Origin: S5-327 sp965200975
Lineage (GTDB): Bacteria > Chloroflexota > Dehalococcoidia > Lucifugimonadales > Australimonadaceae
Assembly (NCBI GenBank): GCA_965200975.1
Contig: OZ241740.1
Span: 1,054,001-1,118,000, forward strand
Length of the DNA stretch: 64,000 nucleotides
Direction of reading: 5' to 3'
The position numbers were made by a program, and so were the translations under genes. Positions 58,475 to 64,000 of the stretch are shown piece after piece. Each line of letters starts with the position of its first letter. Positions within the stretch are counted from its first letter, which is position 1. Below the pieces are notes generated by a model that saw only the letters and a program-made list of their open reading frames with translations, had not been told where the DNA came from and ran no database searches.

Positions 58475-59272
58475 ATGGCGCTGCAAGGCAAGGTAGTGAT
58501 TATCACCGGAGGGGCGAAGGGGATTGGCCGCTACAACGCGCGGCTGTTCGCCGCCGAGGGAGCGCGGGTCGTCGTCGCCGATATTGCGCCGATGGACACC
58601 GTCGCCGCAGAGGTGCGGGAGATGGAGGGCGAGTTGCTGCCCGTTCCGACCGATCTGCGGGAGGAGGAGCAGGCGGCGGCGCTGATGCGGCAGGCGCACG
58701 AGGCGTACGGGCGCATCGACGTGCTCATCAACAACGCCGGCATCGTTCCGCATTTTCAGTGGGGGCTTCCGCACTGGGACCGGGTGCGCGATATGGAGAT
58801 GAGCTTTTTCGAGAATGTGATGCGCACCAACCTTGGGGGAACGTTCCTGTGCACGAAGCATGCGATTCCCTATATGGAGGCGCAGGGGGGAGGCCACATC
58901 ATCAACCTGGGACAGGGGACGCTGGTGCCTGAGGCTCGGGACGACGCGATAGGGTCGTGCATCTATTCGGTGTCGAAGCTGGCGATACGGGCGTTCACCA
59001 ACAAGGTTGCGATAGAGGAGCGCGAGCACAACATCTGCATCGTGAGCATGGGGCCGGGCGGAGGGAGTATGCTCGGGCCGGACGGCAAGCCGCGCCGCGG
59101 GATAGCGACGGAGGAGGCGCCGGCGGAGGCCCGGGCGCGGATGGCCGGCGTGGCGGAGGTGGTGGGGAGGAAGTACCTGCTGGCCGCCGAGGCGCCGATG
59201 GAGCTGAGCGGGCATCAGATCGTGGAGAAGGACGGAGCCCTCGCTATCGCGGACGATGAGCCGGGGGCGTGA
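58475..59272 (+). CDS. short-chain dehydrogenase/reductase (SDR)
   Basis: A 265-residue classical SDR. The cofactor loop is VVIITGGAKGIGRYNARLFA near residue 7, DVLINNAGIVPHFQWG (NNAG) near residue 83, and the catalytic part is GSCIYSVSKLAIRAFTNKVA with YSVSK. An early Asp in VVVADIAPMD suggests NAD preference. GGAGG precedes ATG 58475. A TATTAT at 58432 may be its -10. The next gene, RidA, follows 38 bases after the stop and is likely co-transcribed. Confidence 0.9.
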   Translation: MALQGKVVIITGGAKGIGRYNARLFAAEGARVVVADIAPMDTVAAEVREMEGELLPVPTDLREEEQAAALMRQAHEAYGRIDVLINNAGIVPHFQWGLPHWDRVRDMEMSFFENVMRTNLGGTFLCTKHAIPYMEAQGGGHIINLGQGTLVPEARDDAIGSCIYSVSKLAIRAFTNKVAIEEREHNICIVSMGPGGGSMLGPDGKPRRGIATEEAPAEARARMAGVAEVVGRKYLLAAEAPMELSGHQIVEKDGALAIADDEPGA

Positions 59273-59310
59273 GCGGGACGCCAAGCGCGCAAAGCAAGGA
59301 GGAGGACGCT

Positions 59311-59700
59311 ATGGGACGCCGTCAAGTGGTTGACCTGCCGGGCATGGGGCACCGGGCGCCGATTTCGCTGGCCGTGAAGATCGACAACATTCTGTACTCG
59401 TCAGGCATCAGCGGGCGGGACTCGGAGAACGACACGATGCCCGAGGACGCTGCGGGACAGGCGGCGGCGATGTTCCGCAACATCGAGCTGGTGATGGCGG
59501 CGGCGGGAGGCTCGCCGGACGACATCATCTATATGCAGCTGCGGCTGCAGGACCGGTCGCTGCGTGAGTTTGTGGACCCGCACTGGCTGGCGATGTTCCC
59601 CGACCCGGAAGACCGCCCGGCGCGCCACGCAGAGAACGCCGAGCTCGGCGGCGGCATGCTGATGCAGTGCCAGATCGTGGCGGTGCTGCCCTCGTCGTAG
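59311..59700 (+). CDS. RidA/YjgF family protein, second copy
   Basis: A 129-residue RidA-superfamily protein: QVVDLPGMGHRAPISLAVKI, then LYSSGISGRDSENDTMPED, then MFRNIELVMAAAGGSPDD and RPARHAENAELGGGML. The Arg of RPARH matches that of the copy at 38727. GGAGGACGCT precedes ATG 59311; the frame is open upstream but lacks a ribosome binding site. It lies just below an SDR gene and probably removes reactive intermediates of that pathway. Confidence 0.85.
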   Translation: MGRRQVVDLPGMGHRAPISLAVKIDNILYSSGISGRDSENDTMPEDAAGQAAAMFRNIELVMAAAGGSPDDIIYMQLRLQDRSLREFVDPHWLAMFPDPEDRPARHAENAELGGGMLMQCQIVAVLPSS

Positions 59701-59725
59701 GAGGCGGGCGCCCAAATCCAGGGCG

Positions 59726-60562
59726 CTACAAGAGGTCGGTAAGGGAGAGCGACCAGACTTCTATATCGAGGCCGAGCGCTCTCCGCACGTCCGGGCTCAG
59801 GTTCTCGTCATCTCGGACATCCACGCTACGCAGCCAGTCGGGCAGGGGCGCGGATTCATCCGCTCGCCGAAGGTAAAAGCACTTCTGGGCAAGCCAGCGC
59901 CTCAGGTCGTCTCTAGGCTGGCGTCTGCGCTGTAGCTCCTGTTGCCGCACCCTGTCCAATTCATTACGACGCTGAATCTCCTCCCTGTACACCTCCGTGC
60001 GTCGGAACGTCGGGTCGTTCCAACGGTTGTGGTCGTCGCGGGGGCGTTCTGGCTCCCGGCTGCTCGTCTCAGGCATGAAGAAGTATAGGAGCCTGTGCTC
60101 GACCGGCGAATCGACGAGGCGCCGGAAGCTCTTTGTCATCACATTATTGTCCCCTCGTACGGAAGCGAACACCTCAGCCTCAATGCAACCTCCGATGTAA
60201 CCTTCCTGGATCTCCGGTTCAGTAGACTGTTGGCCAAAGTGCAGGAGAAGTCCCTTCGTCCGCACTCTAGGGAATCTCTCGAGGATGTCTTCTGCGGCCG
60301 CGAGGATGGCCATTATTCTGAAACTGCGGTAGGCCTGCTCGGCTAGGCTCTGCGTTCGATCCAAGAGCGGATTGTGCCCGTGCTGCTCGAACTTCAGTCG
60401 GTACAGGACCTCCATAGCATTCTTGCCTTCTGGTCCCGAAATTCTATCTGCGAGTTCGAGAATGCTCCATCGCGCATAGGCAGCTGCATCGCGGACCATG
60501 CGCCGCTGAGCTTCGATATCTCCTTTATTCCTGACAAGTGGGGTCGCCGACTGGCCGTACAC
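59726..60562 (-). CDS. unknown protein with charged helical middle
   Basis: A 278-residue protein, start GTG 60562, that I do not recognise. The N-terminal half has ARWSILELADRISGPEG and YRSFRIMAILAAAEDILERF near residue 78; a beta-rich middle (GYIGGCIEAEVFASVRGDNN) follows, then an Arg/Gln/Glu-rich helix VYREEIQRRNELDRVRQQEL near residue 190, and a C-terminal LRRWLAQKCFYLRRADES. It lies eight bases after Rieske R6 on the same strand, and its codon choice looks less GC-rich than its neighbours. It may be an accessory gene acquired together with the DUF262 gene beyond R6. The 3' end faces RidA. Confidence 0.6.
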   Translation of the reverse strand: MYGQSATPLVRNKGDIEAQRRMVRDAAAYARWSILELADRISGPEGKNAMEVLYRLKFEQHGHNPLLDRTQSLAEQAYRSFRIMAILAAAEDILERFPRVRTKGLLLHFGQQSTEPEIQEGYIGGCIEAEVFASVRGDNNVMTKSFRRLVDSPVEHRLLYFFMPETSSREPERPRDDHNRWNDPTFRRTEVYREEIQRRNELDRVRQQELQRRRQPRDDLRRWLAQKCFYLRRADESAPLPDWLRSVDVRDDENLSPDVRRALGLDIEVWSLSLTDLL

Positions 60563-60570
60563 AGCGTCTC

Positions 60571-61842
60571 TTAGAACAGGCTGAGGTCTTTCGTCTCGGT
60601 CACCGGTTCGGGAACCCAGGTGCGGAGAACCTCCTCGATCATGGGGATGATGGGGCTTTCCCCGCCCTCGCCGGGGCGGTAGCGTCCGTCGGGCATGATT
60701 CCGTGCTTGACGCTCTCCATGGGGAGTTCGATGTAGTTGGCTTCTGTGGGGTCGCGGAAGGTGTTAACGGGGTCGCCGCCGTCCTCGACGACTCGCAGCT
60801 GCTGCTGGAGCATCTTTCGGAAGAGGATGATGCCGACGTCGGACTCGCCGAGCATCTCCTTGTCGCGCCGGGCGATGGCGCCCTGGGTGATCCAGCACAT
60901 GTAGTCCTGGTTGAACGTTACGCCGGTGTAGAAGCGTCCGTCGGGTTCGTAGAGCGGCGTGTAACGGTAGGCGGCGACGTCTTGCCGCGGGGCGTCGCAG
61001 CCGGGGGCGGGACGATAGACGTAGTACGAGACGTGGTAGGTGTTCTCGTCGTCGATGGGGACGCGCCACTGGGTGGTGGTGCGCACCTGGTCGCCGACGA
61101 ACAGGATGTTGGGGAACATAATCGGGTGTCCCTTGGCCCAGTCCTCGCCGTCTTCCGGGAATCCGAGCTGCAGGCGCCGCTTGATGATGCCGTATTCGAA
61201 CGCATCGAAGGCGATCTTTATCGTCTTGGGCTGGCTCTCGGGCGGGGCGGCGACGCCGTTGCGGACGTAGTTGCCGAAGTAGAAGTGGAGCCACTCAGTG
61301 TGCACGGGGTCGACGGAGTTCTCCTGCGCCTGGAGCCAATTGCAAGGGAGATGGGTGATGGCGATGTCGCGTACAGCGTTGTCGTAGGTCAGCATCTCCC
61401 AGTGCGGCAGGAGCGGCGCGGGCTGCGGGCCCATGTACGCGAAGATCAGCCCGCCGAGCTCCTGCACAGGGTAGCCGGCGATCTTCACTTTCTCCTTGAA
61501 GCGTCCGTCGGGATGGACGGTCTCCTCGAAGGGCTGCTCAATGCACTGGCCGGTCTCGTCCATCATCCAGCCGTGGTACATACAGCGGAGGCCATTCTCC
61601 TCGGGGATGCCGTAGGAGAGGTCGACGCGGCGGTGAGGGCAGAAGCGGTCGATGAGTCCGAGCGTTCCGGACTTGTCCTTGTAGAGGACGAGGTCTTCGC
61701 CGAGGAGCCGCACGGGTTTGGTCGGCTTCTCGACGAGTTCGCCGGTTGCGGCGACGGGATGCCAGTAGCGTCGCATCAGCTCGCCCATGGGGGTTCCCGG
61801 CCCGACCTGGGTAAGGCGTTCGTTCTGGTGTGCTGGGATCAT
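60571..61842 (-). CDS. Rieske ring-hydroxylating oxygenase alpha-type subunit (R6)
   Basis: A 423-residue Rieske oxygenase with cluster ligands Cys68/His70 (RFCPHRR) and Cys87/His90 (CMYHGW), and iron motif NSVDPVHTEWLH. Residues 48-146 match R1 (15283-16560) at every position except 61, whereas the catalytic domain is distinct. The DNA in this block differs at roughly one base in twenty, almost all synonymous. It sits between two genes of different base usage (unknown protein and DUF262). AGGAGAAACACGCC precedes the ATG. Confidence 0.9.
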   Translation of the reverse strand: MIPAHQNERLTQVGPGTPMGELMRRYWHPVAATGELVEKPTKPVRLLGEDLVLYKDKSGTLGLIDRFCPHRRVDLSYGIPEENGLRCMYHGWMMDETGQCIEQPFEETVHPDGRFKEKVKIAGYPVQELGGLIFAYMGPQPAPLLPHWEMLTYDNAVRDIAITHLPCNWLQAQENSVDPVHTEWLHFYFGNYVRNGVAAPPESQPKTIKIAFDAFEYGIIKRRLQLGFPEDGEDWAKGHPIMFPNILFVGDQVRTTTQWRVPIDDENTYHVSYYVYRPAPGCDAPRQDVAAYRYTPLYEPDGRFYTGVTFNQDYMCWITQGAIARRDKEMLGESDVGIILFRKMLQQQLRVVEDGGDPVNTFRDPTEANYIELPMESVKHGIMPDGRYRPGEGGESPIIPMIEEVLRTWVPEPVTETKDLSLF

Positions 61843-61866
61843 GGCGTGTTTCTCCTGGGTGTGGGG

Positions 61867-63774
61867 TTAGGCGGCGCTGCCTTCGTCTTCCTCATGTGCA
61901 GCCGAGCCGAACTCGTCGTAGTCGGGCGGGCCGTCGTCGAACTCTTCCTCTGCGTGGTGCTCGTAGGAGGAGTGAGGCGGCAGCATACCTTCGCGGATCA
62001 ATGCATTGCGGAAGACTGCGCGCTCGTCGGAGACCTCTTTGCCCATCGCTTCGCCAATGAGGCCAAGCATCAACTGGCCCCGCTCCATGAAGCTCTTGGA
62101 GAAGTTGTCTGTCCATAACAGCTCAGGGTTCAGCCAGTGAGAGCGCAAGACCTCATCAAGCTTGGGATTGTCTTTCTCCAAGAGGGGTAAGTATTCCGAA
62201 GGCGCCCGTCCTCCGATTCTTCGATTGGTTTCGGCATTGATTGGCGTCTTGTTGATGATGGAGTCGTAGAGCGCAAGCGGAACTGCGTTCTTCTCGCACC
62301 AGGCAACAGGGAAGATATGGTGGATGTCTACCGCCTCGTCGTGGTAGGCGGCCAAGGTTAGCTCGACGCCCTGCCGCCAGTCTTTAGCTGCGCTCTTCAT
62401 CTGGAGGGCGTAGAGGCCCTTGTAGGCGGCGCTGATGCGCGTTTTCAGAGAGAGGAGGCGCTCAGGGTTGAAATTGGCTTCGGTTAAGAGTCGTGGCGGC
62501 GTCTCATCGCGGACGTACTTCGCGACCTCAGTCAGGTCTTGAGCGTACTGGGTTTCTATGGCTGCGCCGTAGGCCTCGCTGAAGACGCCTGCCCAGTACC
62601 AGCGCTCGAGCTGAAGTTTGGCCTTCGCCGGATGGAGTTCGCCGCCGAGTTCCGCATGCAATACCGCCAGCGGCACCAGTTGAGTAGTGTACGGAACGTC
62701 CTCTTTTTTGAACACGAACTGCGAGTGCAGGAACTTAGCGGCTTGCCTGAACCCCTCCTCAACCTTATCGGCCCATGTTTGGTACTGGCTGACGGTAAGG
62801 CTAAGAATGTCGCGCTTTTGGCATCCGATACGGTGATCGGGCTTACCGGCTAGTTTCTGCTCCCTGTGCCGCTGCTGCGTGGCTAGCAATGTAACGGCCT
62901 GAAGGAACTGAACGCCATCGATCCCCTGGAGGACGCCGAAGGCTTTGTGCAAACGGGACCGCCGCGCGTCCCAATCGTCCCGGAGAGCGAAGTCGTCGGC
63001 GGCAAATGATGCAGTCACCAACTCGAAGGCCGTGAGCGTGACGCCGCCGGTGTTCACCTTCTCGAATACAGCGCAAACGGCCTCCTTGGAAGTGCCCTGA
63101 GCGAGACTGATGACGGGAAGTTGGTATTCAGCAAAAGTGCTGACGACTGCCTCGTTGAAACGGGCCCAAAAGTCCACGGGGTTGTTATCGGGATGCGGTT
63201 TCCCGTCCCAATGGGTCAGGTATCCAAGCATCCATGTCATTGGATCGAATAGACGCTCTGTGGGTAGCATATGGCTCTCGTATTCGAGTTCCGGCGTAGA
63301 CAGGTCTCGCACTACGGTGCGACCGAAGTCCGCCGTAAGGCGTTTGTCTTTGGGAACGCTGACGATAGCCTCCTCTCGGTCAGAGCCATCCATTGCCTTG
63401 ATCATGTCGATGTAGTACCACCGCTGAATGCGTTTCTTGCGGGTGTCGTGGGTATCCACTGGGCCGGGGTACTTGAGGGCTTGGTAGAGAGAGGTTAGCC
63501 GTTGCTGGCCATCGAGAAGGAACTGGGTGATGTTGCTGTCAGGTTGCCCGGAGACGCCCTTGACCAGCCGTGCCTTGTATCTGATGTCCCCCCCTGCGCC
63601 GAGGGTCATAACGGCACCGATGGGGAAGCCGCGGGAGATGCTAGCGAGCAGGGCGCGGATGCGATCGTCGTCCCACACCCAGTCCCGCTGGAACTCTGGA
63701 AGCTGAATCTTCCTGTCGTCCACGTCCTGCAGCAAGGTTTTCAAGGACACGGGATTCGTCGTAAACGTAGTCAT
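61867..63774 (-). CDS. DUF262/DUF1524 protein (GmrSD-like)
   Basis: A 635-residue protein. The N-terminal DUF262 domain has the ParB-like nucleotide-binding signature FLLDGQQRLTSLYQAL (DGQQR at 88-92) after IQLPEFQRDWVWDDDRIRAL, and VFEKVNTGGVTLTAFEL near residue 236. The C-terminal DUF1524 domain carries the HNH-type nuclease motif AVDIHHIFPVAWCEKN (His485/His486) with downstream NKTPINAETNRRIG. This matches fused GmrSD-type enzymes that cleave modified DNA, used in phage defence, though related proteins have other roles. ATG 63774 lacks a strong ribosome binding site. The C-terminal 40 residues are acidic. Codon usage looks less GC-rich than nearby genes. Confidence 0.85.
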   Translation of the reverse strand: MTTFTTNPVSLKTLLQDVDDRKIQLPEFQRDWVWDDDRIRALLASISRGFPIGAVMTLGAGGDIRYKARLVKGVSGQPDSNITQFLLDGQQRLTSLYQALKYPGPVDTHDTRKKRIQRWYYIDMIKAMDGSDREEAIVSVPKDKRLTADFGRTVVRDLSTPELEYESHMLPTERLFDPMTWMLGYLTHWDGKPHPDNNPVDFWARFNEAVVSTFAEYQLPVISLAQGTSKEAVCAVFEKVNTGGVTLTAFELVTASFAADDFALRDDWDARRSRLHKAFGVLQGIDGVQFLQAVTLLATQQRHREQKLAGKPDHRIGCQKRDILSLTVSQYQTWADKVEEGFRQAAKFLHSQFVFKKEDVPYTTQLVPLAVLHAELGGELHPAKAKLQLERWYWAGVFSEAYGAAIETQYAQDLTEVAKYVRDETPPRLLTEANFNPERLLSLKTRISAAYKGLYALQMKSAAKDWRQGVELTLAAYHDEAVDIHHIFPVAWCEKNAVPLALYDSIINKTPINAETNRRIGGRAPSEYLPLLEKDNPKLDEVLRSHWLNPELLWTDNFSKSFMERGQLMLGLIGEAMGKEVSDERAVFRNALIREGMLPPHSSYEHHAEEEFDDGPPDYDEFGSAAHEEDEGSAA

Positions 63775-63819
63775 CGCGCTAGGCGCCCTCCGGTGGTTCG
63801 TCGTTGACCGCCATATGCC

Positions 63820-64000
63820 CTAGAGCCGGTAGAAGCGGCGGGCGTTCTTGTGGAGGATGGCCTCCTTGTCCTCGTCGGTGAGTTCGGTGTTGTCGAGAAG
63901 CTCCTGGAGCTCTTCCTTGCAGGAAATGGTGGTTACTTCATGAGGGAAGTCGGTGGAGAAGAAGAACGGCTTGTTGCCGACCTGGCTGACGGCGAACGCG
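63820..64000 (-). CDS. amidohydrolase family protein, C-terminal fragment at the window edge
   Basis: The frame enters from the right edge and ends at TAG 63820-63822, giving the last 59 residues. They read AFAVSQVGNKPFFFSTDFPH and continue to LHKNARRFYRL. The STDFPH segment matches the metal-binding/catalytic Asp near the end of amidohydrolase_2 TIM barrels (ACMSD-like decarboxylases and related hydrolases), and the NARRFYRL end is typical. The N-terminal HxH motif lies outside the window. It is the gene upstream of the DUF262 gene on the same strand. Confidence 0.8.
   Translation of the reverse strand, partial: AFAVSQVGNKPFFFSTDFPHEVTTISCKEELQELLDNTELTDEDKEAILHKNARRFYRL

Overview
The window is GC-rich and densely coded (about 50 genes, short gaps, many ATGA-type overlaps). 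It has no rRNA, tRNA, CRISPR array or insertion sequence that I can see. Gene content suggests a heterotrophic Chloroflexota bacterium of the SAR202/Dehalococcoidia type. The clues are six paralogous Rieske ring-hydroxylating oxygenases sharing the N-terminal signature VGPGTPMGE-x(4)-YWHP, a flavin/F420-type LLM oxidoreductase, Gfo/Idh/MocA, SDR, RraA, RidA, FAH and NIPSNAP enzymes, a TTT solute transporter and B12-linked functions. This placement is inferred from gene content, not from a marker gene.

Layout. 0-13.6 kb: a truncated decarboxylase/binding-protein-like gene, a gamma-glutamyltransferase-like gene divergent from a bicupin and an orphan EutA; a TTT transporter operon (lipoprotein, TctA-TctB fusion, two small membrane proteins) divergent from a regulator; then MFS, LLM oxidoreductase and enoyl-CoA hydratase genes. 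13.7-20.2 kb: a HEPN/MNT pair, a DinB-like protein, two Rieske genes, a Gfo/Idh/MocA enzyme, a nitroreductase and a decayed XRE regulator. 20.2-27.5 kb: an ABC exporter, NIPSNAP, then a one-strand catabolic run FAH-cupin-Gfo/Idh-Rieske. 27.6-35.6 kb: a SpeD-SpeB pair, AI-2E-type permease, YyaL-type thioredoxin protein, CTP-dependent kinase-like protein, cysteine desulfurase, and a cobalamin-riboswitch-led uptake pair (ECF S component plus transcobalamin-like lipoprotein). 35.6-43.2 kb: DEDD exonuclease, 2-hydroxyacid dehydrogenase, RidA-RraA-RraA operon, two divergent MFS genes each carrying a one-base frameshift, and a dihydroxyphthalate-decarboxylase-like protein. 43.2-46.8 kb: a translationally coupled three-gene cassette led by a GHKL ATPase, with base usage unlike its surroundings, probably an accessory (possibly defence) module. 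46.8-54.2 kb: Rieske plus a complete iron(III)-type ABC importer, and a divergent Rieske gene. 54.2-64 kb: SDR, ferredoxin sulfite/nitrite reductase preceded by a polycysteine leader ORF and terminator, class II aldolase, SDR, RidA, an unknown protein, Rieske, a DUF262/HNH protein and a truncated amidohydrolase.

How they work together. Most genes look like modular catabolism of oxidised organic compounds: uptake (TTT, ABC, MFS), oxygenation (Rieske), redox trimming (Gfo/Idh, SDR, LLM, 2-hydroxyacid dehydrogenase) and C-C cleavage (FAH, RraA, class II aldolase, cupins). Two RNA-level controls stand out: a B12 riboswitch at about 35.5 kb and a probable cysteine-responsive attenuator at about 57.2 kb. 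Probable sigma-70-like promoters were read by eye at several starts. Three coding frameshifts, each repairable by one base, may be assembly errors rather than true pseudogenes.
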